A DNA stretch of 64,000 nucleotides from Carposina sasakii (lineage: Eukaryota > Arthropoda > Insecta > Lepidoptera > Carposinidae): assembly GCA_014607495.2 (NCBI GenBank), contig CP053153.1, positions 3,286,001-3,350,000 on the forward strand. Direction: 5' to 3'. Every line of letters starts with the position of its first letter. The first letter of the stretch is position 1. Positions 23,574-35,520 of the stretch are shown piece by piece. The notes beneath the pieces were generated by a model. That model had not been told where the DNA came from and made no database searches. It saw nothing but the letters and a program-made list of their open reading frames with translations. The position numbers and the translations under genes were made by a program.

Positions 23574-24341
23574 TTAAGGCAACATTAATTTTATGTCATG
23601 CATACGTCAAGTCGATATTTTATGCCTATTTTTTCGCCTTGCGTTTGGTTGGAACACACTTTCTATAGGTTATAATTCTATTAAAAACAGATTTTTTGGT
23701 TTTGTACCTTAAAAACTTATAATTTATTTATCACTCAATAACTGTGTATAAAGATACATAGTTAAGGTGTTGTTTATAAAGTATAAATAAGTACGCAGTC
23801 CACAAATGTCTGGCTACCATGGACTTCTTCATGCAACTTTTGGGAACATACCCGTGTGTATATGTAAAAAATAAATAATACAGCAACAAAAATCATCTAT
23901 TTTATCCCTAAATTGTATCCGATATCTGCTACAGTCACATTCCGATTTCCGTGCGCATTGGAGCCATTCCCGAAATATGCGACGTTTCTAGAATCGCTGA
24001 CATTACGCTCTCGAGCTGTTCCCGGGATGACGGAATTGTGATGAAGATCTGTTTATGGTACAGACAGCCAGAAGGCCTTAAAATGATAATATTGGAGTAT
24101 TGAAAACATTTAATTTATTTTATTTCATCATTGTGTCATTATTAAGTTCAGTTAATTTTCCGAATATTATTTAATTTGTAAATGTTCCCATACTGAACAA
24201 GCCGGAAAACATTATTTTATATCTTCTTAAGGTGTTATTTTATACCTTCTTAAGACATAGACCTAATAATGTTCTATAATTTTTAGTTCCTGCAAAATCG
24301 GGGAACTTCGATATCGGAATAGACTATAGTAGTATTTATTA

Positions 24342-24574
24342 TACAGGATGTAACAAAAAGGGTATGTTAAGCGAAAAGCTACGTAAATAGCCCACTATAG
24401 AGAACCTATCCACAAAATTTGAGACTCGAAATCACATGTTAATTTTTCCTGATAGTATGGAGAATTTTTAAATATCTCAGAAATTTTCATACAATCTTGA
24501 AAAATTAACTTGTGATTTCGAGTCTCAAATTTGGTGTATAGGTTCTCTACAGTGGGCTATATATACAACCTGTA
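24342..24574 (+). repeat. Family B foldback MITE (B3)
   Basis: TACAGGATGTAACAAAAAGG at the left end and ACAACCTGTA at the right. The two arms are inverted copies of each other (GTATGTTAAGCGAAAAGCTA, ATAGAGAACCTATCC, GAGACTCGAAATCACATG) around GATAGTATGGAGAATTTT. The right arm is shortened near its end. Confidence 0.75.
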
Positions 24575-25045
24575 TATGTATAGGGCACGCATTTGCAGCA
24601 AAAGTTGTAATATTCTTATATTAATGATTGGTCTTCGCTCCGCTCTGAACGGAGCGAATCATCATTCTAAGGTAATATTATTCTTGTTTTTCCCCGAGAA
24701 AGTTCACAATTATTTCTCTCTATAATAGATAAATAGTTCCTGAAATACCTACTGGTGAGTATATTCTCCTTTCAAACATTTAATAGTAGTGCCAAGTGTC
24801 TCTAGTTTTTTAAATCCTTAATTTCTTTCAGCATTCTACATGAACTTCCTTATCCTAAAACACAAGGCACCAGACAGGCAGCACAAAGTAGGAGTATCTT
24901 GCATCTCGGTTTCCAAACAATAAGACAATTATACAATGACCGTGGCCGGTGAATAGCATAATCTGGCCGTAAATGCTGTTAACATTACAGGAGTACCTGT
25001 GCAGACGGGCGGGTTGTAAAATATTAGGTATCAATTGAATCCATT

Positions 25046-25095
25046 CGCATGGTGCCGGCAGAGTAGAGTTTGTACCACCCCATGCCTGCCCGTGG
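25046..25095 (-). repeat. Family C fragment (C2)
   Basis: Fifty bases matching the right end of C5: CATGGTGCCGGCAGAGTAGA, TGTACCACCCCATGCCTGCC. The GTATCGTACG-type sequence follows at about 25100. Confidence 0.5.
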
Positions 25096-25356
25096 ATATC
25101 GTACGTAAGGGTTTCCCGATTAAAGATTAACTACAGTACATTTTCTTAGCGTAGCAACACACGCGGTCAGCATTTATGTATTGACCCAAATTATGTATTA
25201 GTTAATTATAAGTTAGTATGTAGAGAGTTCTCGCTCAACCACCAACCAACCGTGCCGCGTTACCATTAACCAATTACCAATAATATTATCTTGTGCATCT
25301 CAGCCTGTGTTTTGACCATTTTTTACCATATTAATTTGTTCGACTTACACCCGATA

Positions 25357-25521
25357 GGCAGCAGCGCCTTCCGTGCTGACAACATAGTCCAAAACTCAGA
25401 GTGCAATCATCAACCTGCCTGCCCAGTGTGGTGATTATTGGCAAAAACCCCCCTATGGCAGTAGCCTTGTGGCGTGCCCCCTGGCGGAGGTCTACCTCCA
25501 GCAGTAGACTGTAATAGGCTG
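25357..25521 (+). repeat. Family C element (C3), plus orientation
   Basis: GGCAGCAGCGCC to GGAGGTCTACCTCCAGCAG and AATAGGCTGA, that is the inverse of C4 and C5 and the direction in which the RTE-like ORF end would be read. The TGATG tail is replaced by an A-rich run. Confidence 0.55.
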
Positions 25522-25698
25522 AAAAAGAGATGTGAACGCAGGGTTATTACATACATATAGTCACGCCCATAATCCCGGTTAGGTTAGGCAGAAGTGTGCA
25601 AATTACATACCCACTTTACAGTTAGTAATTATTTTTATAAAAATGCTATAATAGAGACATCATTCGAGTGATACAGGCAGTACGCAACTTTTTATTAA

Positions 25699-26050
25699 AC
25701 AGGGTGTTTTTTTGTGGCCACCTTTAACGAAGGGTACGTATTCTATACATGAAATAAAGTAAGTTTTTTTTTAGTTTAAATTCCTTGATCGTGCGAAATT
25801 TATAGTGTCTAGTGTTTATGTTAGTTTTTTTATAGACAGCTATTAATTATTTTTCGTGAAAAAATCCTGCTACGCGCGTCTATGTGCATTTATGCAGAAA
25901 AACGCAGTCTATTTACTCAACTTTGGACCTTAATATTTTTATTTTGGAAACCAAACACTTCCCAGGTATGCTTCCATGGAGAAAAATTATCGTGATGATG
26001 AGGAGATTCCGTAGTTTTCGGGAACGTTGACGACCAAAAATCACCCTGTA
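25699..26050 (+). repeat. Family A MITE (A8)
   Basis: Complete ends (ACAGGGTG to TCACCCTGTA) and all main blocks. A small gap follows GTAAG (the CCAAAAAAATGCTGGG block is missing), and an ATTTTT duplication lies near 25938. Confidence 0.8.
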
Positions 26051-26705
26051 TAGAATAAATTAAATCTCATATTTACGAAAATTATCTAAATTATCAAAAA
26101 CAGAAACATTACAGTAGAAGCATACGTTCTATGAAGCGGTACTAAAATTAATCTTACTAATGAACGGGTTACACATTAACTAATATTTCAATGCTTACCT
26201 ACTCCCCTACATTCCACTCGTCTGCCCATCCATTTTCATTGTGATGTCACCGTAGTCTCCGCGGGCCGTCTCGCAAATCTCGGAGTGTCGTTTGCACTTC
26301 GGGAAAAACATCACAAGGGGAGAGTTGGGGGGGGGGGTAGGAGAGTGAAAAATGGGATATCACCGCCAGGGCGCGCCACAATACTCATTGTATACCTTCG
26401 GAATGACAAGTTTTGTTGCGATATATTTCACAATTTCCCGGTTCATGCAAATTTCTTGCTATTTACTTAAGTATTCAATGGGGCAACGTTTTTAAAATTT
26501 GTTTTTTGGTGGAAATGTAGGAGTGTTATTGTGTTGTTGTGGGTCACCATGTTTTTGTTACCAGATTAATGAGAGCGTTTGTCTGAAACAATCTTCCACC
26601 TTCCAAACATACAAGTACACATACAGCACTCATACGGTAAGTGGTGAGCCTACTACCGCCGTCGAACACTAATAACTAATATTAGGTATGTTAAGTATAT
26701 GTATC
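26051..26705. other. Intergenic with a G-run
   Basis: A GC-richer patch at 26225-26380 includes an 11-base G run at 26327-26337 and GCGCGCCACAATAC. No frame or motif identifies a gene. Confidence 0.4.
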
Positions 26706-26869
26706 GGCAAACGCAGCGTGGGAAGGCCACCCGTGAGGTGGACGGACGACCTGGCCGAGGTCGCGGGCGTCGGTCGGATGCAGGCTGCTTCCGACCGGTT
26801 GGAGTGGAGGTTGTTGTGGGAGACCTATGTCCAACAGTGGACTTATCAGGGCTGTAAATGATGATGATG
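26706..26869 (+). mobile_element. RTE-type LINE, ORF2 C-terminal remnant with TGATG tail
   Basis: A frame of 51 codons (26706-26861) encodes the end of a non-LTR retrotransposon ORF2. It has GRPPVRWTDDL near residues 6-16, a Met-Gln-Ala-Ala-Ser-Asp-Arg stretch around residue 25, and YVQQWT at 41-46, then TGA. The DNA then runs straight into TGATGATGATG. RPPxRWxDDL followed by R-x-x-W-R and AYVQQW is the usual end of lepidopteran RTE-like ORF2 proteins, and short-unit 3' tails are typical of RTE. The 5' part (endonuclease and reverse transcriptase) is absent: a dead 5'-truncated copy. Family C elements share the last 30 bp. Confidence 0.75.
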
Positions 26870-27296
26870 TATATATTCCAATCCGGTGGCTCCGCACTCC
26901 GCACAGGCACTTAATTAAGCTATGACATCTAACCTAGTTATATAAAAAGTATTCAGTATGCAGTCATCTATTGCAAGTTTCACGGAATCCAGTTAAAGCA
27001 TGGTTAAACAAATCAAAGTATTTAAATAAAGTTATACAATAGAATGAGAATTATGTAAGAAACTACTCTAAAAAACATGCATATTTCAAAAACTTACAAG
27101 TAGAAAACATAATGTCTTTATTAACATAAGTGTTTCTAAAAGCAAGCCGTGGCCCTCTCAATACATAATAATGTTCTAAAATATTAGCTCGGGACAGCTT
27201 AGGGTGGAAAACTCGAGTCATGTCCGACAGCTAAGACAAGGGGAGCGCCCGTCGGTCTGTCTGTTGAAAAAATTAGGGTAAAAACTAAGTCATATA
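26870..27296. other. Intergenic, nothing recognised
   Basis: AT-rich DNA up to the family E copy. A GC-richer stretch at 27180-27260 may be an extension of family E. Confidence 0.35.
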
Positions 27297-27543
27297 ATAA
27301 ATGATGATGATCTCTCCGACCGTATTTCGGCCAAGGCGACCAATCTCTACGGAGATTGGCCAGGTACGCAGGAGATATTATAGTGCACAAGTGTGTACGC
27401 AAACACAGATGCACTCTCTATTCCCTCACTGTCATAGTCCGATGGGACGGAAAGCCGATACGACCGGAGAGAGATCAGGCGCAGGACCAACGGTTTAACG
27501 TGTTTTCCGAGGCACGAGCTAAGTGACAATTTTGCAGACAATA
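27297..27543. repeat. Family E dispersed repeat (E2)
   Basis: Longer and cleaner copy of 292-525: CCGTATTTCGGCCAAGGCGA, CACAGATGCACTCTCTATTC, GCCGATACGACCGGAGAGAG and TTCCGAGGCACGAGCTAAG. The left border is an ATG microsatellite, the right border leads into a family H-like piece. Confidence 0.7.
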
Positions 27544-27547
27544 AGTT

Positions 27548-27620
27548 AAACGTGGCTGTGGGATCTCCCTTGGGATCCTGTAGTTCTCGCTAACCGATTT
27601 CGGGAACACAGCCGTGTGTA
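27548..27620 (-). repeat. Family H fragment
   Basis: GTGGCTGTGGGATCTCCCTT and GGGATCCTGTAGTTCTC match the end of H1 read on the minus strand. ACACAGCCGTGTGTA follows and abuts the left end of I1. Confidence 0.45.
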
Positions 27621-28057
27621 TACAGGGTGTTTGTGACAACAAGGCAAATATTGATACCATGACTTCAGACCATGATTCTGAGGCGTAAAAGACTGAATTT
27701 TTTTTTAGGAAAATTCAAACATTTTAGGTAAAAATTGTTTAGTTCGTTTAATTGGGCCATAGGTAATGACTTAAAAATAAAAAAATACAAAAATGAAAAA
27801 AATAAAAAAGTTTCCCTCAAAAAAGTTCAAATAACTAATCAACCCTAATGGGGTGTCACAAGTGATCCAAAAAAACAGCAATATGTCACACAATAACCAA
27901 TAAGCCCATTTAATTAGTCACAGGATCGCCCGATACAATTGGCGCGGAGAGATAATAAAATAAAAAAATTCCTGCGAGTAAACTGTGTCGTATAACTTAA
28001 CACAATTGTACTTGTACAGCATTTCAGTATTTGCCTGGCTGTCACCCACACCTTGTA
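27621..28057. mobile_element. Family I MITE (I1)
   Basis: 437 bp with TACAGGGTGTTTGTGACA at the left and the inverse TGTCACCCACACCTTGTA at the right, terminal repeats of about 30 bp including CCAGGC-AAATA. The interior is A-rich. The only other copy in the window is I2 in an unc-5 intron. No transposase. Confidence 0.75.
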
Positions 28058-28248
28058 TAAATATCTAATTGATATAGTTCTGAGGTCGCATTTTGTATAA
28101 AGTAGTTCCCAAACAAGCTTTTTAGACTATACAAATACATTCTACCTCTCTAGAAGTTCGCGAAATCTTCCGATAGAGGTCCATGTTCTGAACATGACAT
28201 AAATTGCTGTTCCATGCCATTGGCCGTTGTTTATAACTACGATTCTCA

Positions 28249-28386
28249 CGGTGTTATTACAAAAGAGCACCTAAAGTTAGACTTGATTTAAATATGACAT
28301 TTGACAGCAAAATGTATGGCATATCTGCCAAATTTAGGGCACGTTTAGCTTAAACAATGTTTAAAATTCTTTTGTAATAACACGGT
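28249..28386. repeat. Small MITE with GTGTTATTACAAAAGA ends
   Basis: Positions 28249-28267 and 28368-28386 are inverted repeats with 18 of 19 identical bases. The 138-bp element contains TTAGACTTGATTTAAATATG and TTTAGCTTAAACAATG and no gene. Weaker, unpaired relatives of the interior occur near 3770-3870. Confidence 0.6.
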
Positions 28387-28991
28387 CCATAAATACAATG
28401 CTACGCCTTATTTGTACGCTGCTACGCCGTAGTCATTTCGTAGTCGTAAGTATTTGTCAATGTTGCTTCGTCTGTTGATATTATTCTAGTTTTTTGGTCG
28501 TATATGTCTTTTTACTATTTAAGCTTAGGCTACCAAATAGCAGGTTTAGGTTAAGTTAGGTTTTTGCCTTATACCTATGTAAATATCAAAGTTTGTGGGT
28601 ATGGACGTAAGAACTACCGAATCGATTTTTATGTAAATTTACAGTTATATAGATACATACATACGGTACTAATAAAGTCCGCGTGACTGTCAAAGTAAAC
28701 ATTGTTCTTCTTCTATGTTTTTTTATTATTATGTCCGTAGGCCGAGTATGGCGAACTTTTTGACAAAATAATTTTTTTGTTGAAGCAAATTTTTCCATTC
28801 GCGAAATTTACCTAAGTTTTTGTTTTAATTCGCGCATTTTGCCGAAGTTTAATTTAGTGATATCGCTTTTTAATAGATGAGATTATTCCATACGCATACT
28901 TTACTAATATTTATTCTTGATAGTATTTTTTAGTCTTTTCGATAGCTTTGAAAAATAAAATCAAAAAGTATATGTATAATATATATGTATA

Positions 28992-29026
28992 AGTTCAAAG
29001 CTGTACCGAAAGTACAGCTTTGAACT
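28992..29026. repeat. Perfect 15-bp hairpin
   Basis: AGTTCAAAGCTGTAC pairs exactly with 29012-29026 across a 5-nt loop CGAAA. It is not followed by a T run, and pairing stops abruptly at both ends. Function unknown. Confidence 0.55.
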
Positions 29027-30791
29027 GCCAATGTTTATAATTATTATCTCTTTCATTCAAAGTTCAGTTAAGAACTTTATACGACATTTGGTGCCTTAAT
29101 ATGACCCGCGTATTGCTGGTTTGTTTTATTTAGATTCCTCACGAGCGTGCCTGTATATTTGTAATAAACTACATATTTGGAATTATCAAGATTGTTCAAT
29201 TTTACGAATGGAATTATTACTGTTGAGAAAAAAGGAAACCGGAGAATTAGATGTAGAGAAAATAACAAATTGAGAAATTTTGCGATTGGAAAAAATCTTC
29301 AAGAAAAAAATTATTTTGTCAAAAATATCGCCATACTCCATAGGCCATTTATGACGTACAAATAAAGTCTCGGGCGTCCACTAGTTATAAGTAAATATTA
29401 CTTGTATTCTTATTCTTTATTGTACACAGTATATTTGTTTTTATTTCAATGTTTATAACAACTTACACACAATCTATTACCTACATAGCGGATTATAAAC
29501 CGGATAGATTCCGGTATGGTGTCCTCTATAGAGGCGACCCGGTAAAGACGTGAAGTTTTTCGTAAAACCCACGGAGGAGACAGTAAGAGGAGGTGTAAAT
29601 TATTCAAAAACAATGTCACCGTTGCGAACATAGATATAAAAAACAAACGGTGTCAAGGGAAGAATATACTATGAAGAAAGGAAAGTTACTATTTAAGTTA
29701 GTATTAGCTCGTGTCCATTTTTATTTCAGAGTTTTAAACTAACTTGTACTTTATTTTTTACGCCACCGCTGTTGTTAAAAAATGTTACTAATTTATCTCA
29801 AGAATTTTTAGTGAACATTTGCTAACATAAATAATTTAACATGTGACATTTTCAACTAAATATTTAAGGCACAGTCTACTTAACAGCTTTAACCAACTTT
29901 AATGCTGGTATCTCATTGTATCAGGGTAGATAGTTGACATTAATTACCACAACTATACTTGTTACTGGCTTCACGACTAAACCCGTCTATAGAAACCCTT
30001 ATCGTCGGCCTATAGTGACGCATAGACAGCCGTGATTGATATTAATGTGGTCGTGTGAAGGCGGCCTTATCTCCGCATTGTGTCGCGAACATGAATCCGT
30101 TCGCGGCCTTTTGAGGAACTATTAAGGCCTTTTTACTATGTGTAAATAAAAATTGAGTAGAATGTTCATAGCGATCCAGCTTGACAAAGCTGCTAGCGTC
30201 TTAGCGTCAGGACTGTGACACCATTGTACGAATATCTACCCACGTAACGTAAAAAATAGTACGTTATTAATACGAGTACTTAAAGCTACTTTTATGTTGA
30301 AAATTGGTAAACAGAATAAAAGTATACCACAGTTTAAAAAATCGGGTAATTTGGGTTTTGAGCAGATGCAGGTCCTTATTTTGTCAGTGTTGTCAATAAA
30401 TTAAGATACAAACGAATTCATGGTGGCCATACATCTCAGTAGGCCATTATAATTTTCGTATGTAGAGTAAGGGGCGGTAACGTTCGTGGGTATTAAAAGT
30501 AGGTAAACAAAGGCTAGCTGCAGTAAAGGGAAATAAATGACCTTATCCAATTTTCTCAATGCATTTAATTGTTCCGGAGTTGTATCACATATACATAGGT
30601 TTTTAGATGCATTGCTGAAACAAAGCCGTCTACATACACTCGGCGAGAAAACTTTCTCGTCTGTTCTCGTGAATATGATACTGCTGTCGAGATTCACGCA
30701 ACAATATATTTAAGGTATGAATACGACAGAATTAGAAACTTATATTCTCGCTTCATGGGTCTCGACGAGAACAGGCGAGCCTTTATTTCTA
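29027..30791. other. Intergenic, nothing recognised
   Basis: AT-rich. CGGGCGTCCACTAGT at about 29371-29385 is a scrap of the family F end. A minus-strand frame at 30401-30697 (98 codons) has no recognised motif and is not called. Confidence 0.4.
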
Positions 30792-31004
30792 TATAGGATG
30801 TTTTATCGTTGCCACCCTTAACGAAGGGTACGTACTCTATACATCAAATAAAGTAAGTTTATGCCAAAAAAAATGCTGGGAAAAGATGTAATTTTTTTTG
30901 AAAAAAATATTTCATTTTCTTCATCGGGAAAAATTTATAGTGTCCAGTTTTTATGCTAGTTTTTTCATAGACTGATATTAATTATTTCTCTTGAAGAAAT
31001 CTTA
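30792..31004 (+). repeat. Family A MITE, 5' half (A9)
   Basis: TATAGGATG and the left blocks through TTATGCTAG and GAAATCTTA, then the match stops: the right 180 bp are missing. Confidence 0.7.
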
Positions 31005-33212
31005 ACGTATAAAGGATTAACATAAATATATTTACATTTCTCAAGTGTTCTCGCGTCTTCTCGCCGTAAGTTTAGAGATGGCTAACGCAGAAGTATATTT
31101 TATTGAATTGCCAACCGTTCAGTTTAGTTTTAATCCTGAAAAGAACTTTATGCCATTGCTATACGAAGGATAATCACTTACTTGGTTTTCGATTGCGAGA
31201 CGATACTCGTATGAGTATGTAGCACACGTTGCGTCGTAGAGGCGGATCCAATGGTCTCGTAAATAAGACTGAACAGAAATCACGGCTAAATTATATCCTG
31301 TAGCTTGTTCGCCAAATATCTTGTATCTGTAGACTAGATGACGCCCACTACTTCGTCTGTGTGAACTTTAAATTTCAGTTTTTCCCGTTCCTGTGGCCAT
31401 TTCGGAAAATCTTTTTTTATTAGATACCTATGTTATGTTACACACCCTCCAAGTTTTAGTTCCAGATGAGCGTCTAGATATGCGTTGATTCATCAGTCTT
31501 TCAGGACAAAGCATTTCAATGATCACTGTTTTGGTGGAAAAGAAATTACGTTACATAAAACATATAGTTACCTATCCTATATTGAAAAACGTAGTATATT
31601 ACTGACACACAGTTTTATTTGTACCTAGGTAGATAGGTCCAAGTTCATATACAAGTACTAATGAAAGATTCTTTCTGGATGACGCATACATGCCTCACGG
31701 TGCATTTAGTATTCCACCAAGGTCCTTTACGACAGAATAGAAATAGCTTTAATGTGAGGAATTCTTATTATTTATTCCACACAAAAAATACATAAAAAAT
31801 ATGTAATCATTAATAAATCGAATGTACTAAGGCGAGCTTATTTCGAATAGAAATGTGCAACACAATAATAACTTGACTTGAGTGTTATGTAGGATGCACA
31901 GAGTAAGAAAGCGCTGGTACAAACGTACAAAGGACTTTCACAGTGCGCTAAACCTACCAATATAACATCAAATGTTGTAATTTAAAATTGAAAGCTCCAA
32001 AAATAATAATGAAATCACCACATCACCCGCCATGAAATTTGACACAAAAGAATTCCGGCTTCCCCTAAACCCGATTATTTCCCTCGCTCTGTCGCATCCA
32101 ATATCTTGTTGTTCTGTGGATCACCACGACACGGTGGCGCCGCTGCGGTACTTTTAGTTCACTGTAGTGTATTGCTTTACTTTTCTTTTTTGTCATATAG
32201 ATAGTAGAAGTAGATAGTATGTATATAGTTTAATTAGGGGTCCGTACACATATCTGATACGCAGATCATCGGTCGCTAACGCCTCGACGCATTTTTCTGT
32301 TTTTTTTTAGAGCTAAATAAAATAAGGAATAATTAGCATTTGCTGAAAACTAGTATTCTTTTGTGGTAGATTGTATATATATTCCAGGCTTTATAAATAA
32401 TTTTGGCCTTAAATATTTTTCTGAAAATAAAAATAGCCTTTGATTACAGCAGAGTTTATCAAGTATCAAAATAAATTCACTGAGCTGTTTTCTTATCTTT
32501 AAAATTTCTCCAGTTCTAATACCATTGTACTATTTCTTTTATGATATACTGTCTAATATAAATGTTGTGTGTACAATAAATAAGAAGGATACTATTATTC
32601 ATTCGAGTTTAAAACCCATGTACCTAACAGTTGTTATAAGACCAGTTGTGTAATCAATAGTTAATCTAGTAAGATTTTTAACTAGTAGGATTAATAGTAA
32701 TTAAATTAAAACGTCTGTCAAAATACAGTATTTTTGACGTACCTATATTAACTAATAGTTAGCTTAACTATAGATAAAACAACTGGGCCTTGTTCATCAA
32801 AATCCATCCGTGAAAGTGTCAATCGCAGTATCGGACTAGTAGCGAGTAATTAGGCCCCAAAAATAGGGGTGTTCGGGCACAGAGTCCGCTATTAGTGACG
32901 TAATGGTGCGGAGCTGACCGGAGCTGGAGCGGGTTTGTAGCAATTAATGGTCTGTTACTAAATAGTTTTGGTATTTAGCTAACAAATTTTGGTGTTGGTT
33001 GGCATAATTTATATTCAACTTTATGTCTGTCTCGGTATTAGATTAGCACTTAGCTTTAGTAAAATAACTTTACTAGTCAATAATTTCGCTTACTGGAAAT
33101 GTAATGGCCAGACTATACCAAGCATATCCTCTCTCAAATATACAATTGAAATCGGTCGAAATAGCGATAGGAATGTAATATTTTTATCTATTTCTTTAAG
33201 TAACCTGCACGC
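31005..33212. other. Intergenic, nothing recognised
   Basis: AT-rich. A degraded repeat lies at 31330-31500 (GACGCCCACTACTTCGTCTG, TCAGTCTTTCAGG); similar pieces recur near 48470 and 52500. GTCAAAATACAGTATTTTTGAC at about 32718 is a small hairpin. No gene. Confidence 0.4.
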
Positions 33213-33500
33213 GTATGATGAATTTGGTGAGAGCGAGATGTCTCATTTTTGAACGTCAAATCCACAGAGCTGAGTAATAACTAGACAAGGTAAATGTTTC
33301 TACTTGGTGTATAAAAAGGGATTGCAAACCACTTCTATCAGCCCTAATTCACCCAGTCTGGCTTGAGAACGAGGTGTCTATTCTAATTCTTAAATTTTTT
33401 TTACATGCAAACTACATACACTTAGTTTATCTAGTTATAATAGCTCTGTGAGTTTGACGTTTAAAAGTGAGACATCTCGCTCTCACCAAATTCATCATAC
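33213..33500. mobile_element. Foldback element with long inverted repeats
   Basis: The outer arms (GTATGATGAATTTGGTGAGA at the left, its inverse at the right end) pair over about 58 bp with few mismatches. Imperfect pairing continues inward through GAGTAATAACTAG. As a result the same short peptide appears at the end of a frame on both strands. The centre has no gene. Confidence 0.65.
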
Positions 33501-35520
33501 AGGTGCTGGTTAGCTGATGAAGAATGCCAAAAAAGGCATAAAACTCTCGTGTATGTATGTAAAATTATTCTAGTCATGTAAGAATATGAATATAAAACCA
33601 TATAGAATTTTACACGCAATAACCATAACCTTCTAATTCCTAAACCTGACAAACCAAGTTCGAGACCTCTCTCTAATTATCTTCCACACCAGTAATCCAA
33701 TCATGCGGCCATGGGACTGCACTGTTTCAATTAGAACGTATCTGTACGTATCTACCCTAATGTATTTGTATCCGACTGTACCCTTGCAGTGATGTCTCCC
33801 TGAGATAAGGTAGTTCTACTCCTGTATGAATGGTAGCCAAACTAATTCATTATAGTGTGACTTTGAAATGATTTTGACTGTAAGTATAGCTATATTTTTA
33901 GTGGTAGTTTCAATTATTTTTGTATTAGTCACTTGTACGATTTTTTGCATTTCTCTTTTGATCCTGGATTACAGAAGTTCCAGTAGCGGCAATGAATGGT
34001 GGTTGCTATAGAGTTCAGTTCAAAGTAACACGATTATGTAAAAGCTTAACATATTCTTTTGCTTTGTTTATGGTTTAAAGTGTCGAGTAAAGAGGTCGAC
34101 AAGAATTTAATCATTCTTGCTAACTACGCAACTAAAACGTGTTTACAATTTAGCCGCGTTAGTTATATACATACCTTTTGAGCATACCTTAAAAAACCAG
34201 TCTTTAATGTGCTTAATCGAAATTTTATTAGATCTTTGCACTTCCTTGTCACCTCATAGATAACGAAGGTGGCTGGTTTGTGTCCCATCCTAAGATATGA
34301 GGGACGGCGGCCAAAGTAATTACTGCATGTGGGTGTGAGGTCGGTATGGGGGTTTTCACTAAATTTATATTAGCTGGTTCAGAGTTTCTTTATCTGATCA
34401 TTGGTTGGCAAACATTACAACTTGGATACTCACTCATATTTCGTGCAAAATAATTGTTTTGCGTCGATAAATTTTATTTAATAGTAGGTACTAGGTAATG
34501 CTGTATAAATATCCATTTTCCATTGAATTATAACCAGGTATATAAAAATGGAGTACTACAACTTTTATGAAAATCAACCAATTTCAACCAAAAGCTCGTA
34601 TATTAATACAAGTATTCAAAGTGTAAAATTTCTTGTTACACCGAGATAAGTTTCCGCCGGTTGTTTCGCTTGCTTCCCGGAATCCTTTGAGTGTCTAAGA
34701 ACCGTTTTATTATTGCTTATTCACATCGTTTCGCTGCTCTGCGTCGTTATTTGCGTTTTAGAATTTTATATTTTTATCAAAGAGATTCTGTTGTACGGGA
34801 ATGCTGAAAAGGTCGCTTATGCTGAAATGTAAAAAGAAGTGTGAAATGTAAATCAATGACAAGTAAATGTGCTGATCAAATCACAATATTCTTACTTAGT
34901 ATTATAAAAATATATTAAAACAGATGTTTCATTAGTTAATTTTATCGAGGCTAGTAAGTTTCAGAGAAGATTACTAGGTAGGTACATACCTAAATTATTT
35001 ATTAAGAATTATCCGAGACTATTACAACTTCCTGCCCTTGTTTTTTAGTATTCTTTATTGTATACATAAATTTTTATCATAGACAGTAAGTTGTAAAAGA
35101 AATAGTAAAAAGGCGAGCCTATCTCTTAAAGAGATTTCTTCCAGCAAACCATTAAGTACAAAGAAAATTTTATAATATATAAAAGGAATATCATATGTGC
35201 ACACATATTAAAATATAAATAAACTTAACACAAAAAAAATATATTTACTAAATAATAATAATTCTTAATTATCTACTTAGATACATACATAATAGAAACA
35301 TACATATATATAATGAAATATATATCTATAATACTACTACATACTAATTTATCTATACAATACATACAAACATGATATTGTGACCTATTCAAACTATATC
35401 ACAGTGAAAGAATTAAGGAAGAGACAGGTAATAGTTTCTTAATAATTTATGGATATTTTTTTACAATTAGCTAGGCAAACATTTGACCGCCATCGTAGCT
35501 GATGTTAAGCAAGATGCGGC
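33501..35520. other. Intergenic; eroded LINE 3' end near 35036-35163
   Basis: At 35036-35163 the minus strand carries GGTTTGCTGGAAGAAATCTC, GAGATAGGCTCGCC and AATAAAGAATACT, the style of a lepidopteran LINE 3' end with polyadenylation signal. 35170-35390 is extremely AT-rich with TACATA units. Nothing else is recognised from 33501. Confidence 0.4.

Larger units (their letters stand above)
22808..23682 (+). mobile_element. P-superfamily-like transposon, internally deleted
   Basis: Positions 22808-22829 and 23661-23682 are perfect 22-bp inverted repeats (AATAGAATTATAACCTATAG...). With mismatches they extend inward to about 31 bp. Immediately outside lie identical 8-bp duplications, AAAAACAG, at 22800-22807 and 23683-23690. 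An 8-bp duplication is typical of P and hAT elements; a 31-bp terminal repeat and a THAP DNA-binding domain are known for P transposases. The element encodes a THAP half-domain near its left end (22951-23027) and lacks room for the rest of a transposase of about 750 residues, so it is non-autonomous. Superfamily assignment is inference; the TIR and duplication are seen directly. Confidence 0.65.
23691..25698. other. Intergenic with B and C repeat copies
   Basis: Holds B3 (24342-24574), C2 and C3, listed separately. The remainder is AT-rich. A 21-bp hairpin CGCTCCGCTCTGAACGGAGCG lies near 24638. No gene is visible. Confidence 0.4.

Noticed and set aside
24531..24725. 64-codon plus-strand frame
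   Set aside because: It starts inside the right arm of family B copy B3 and has no recognised motif.
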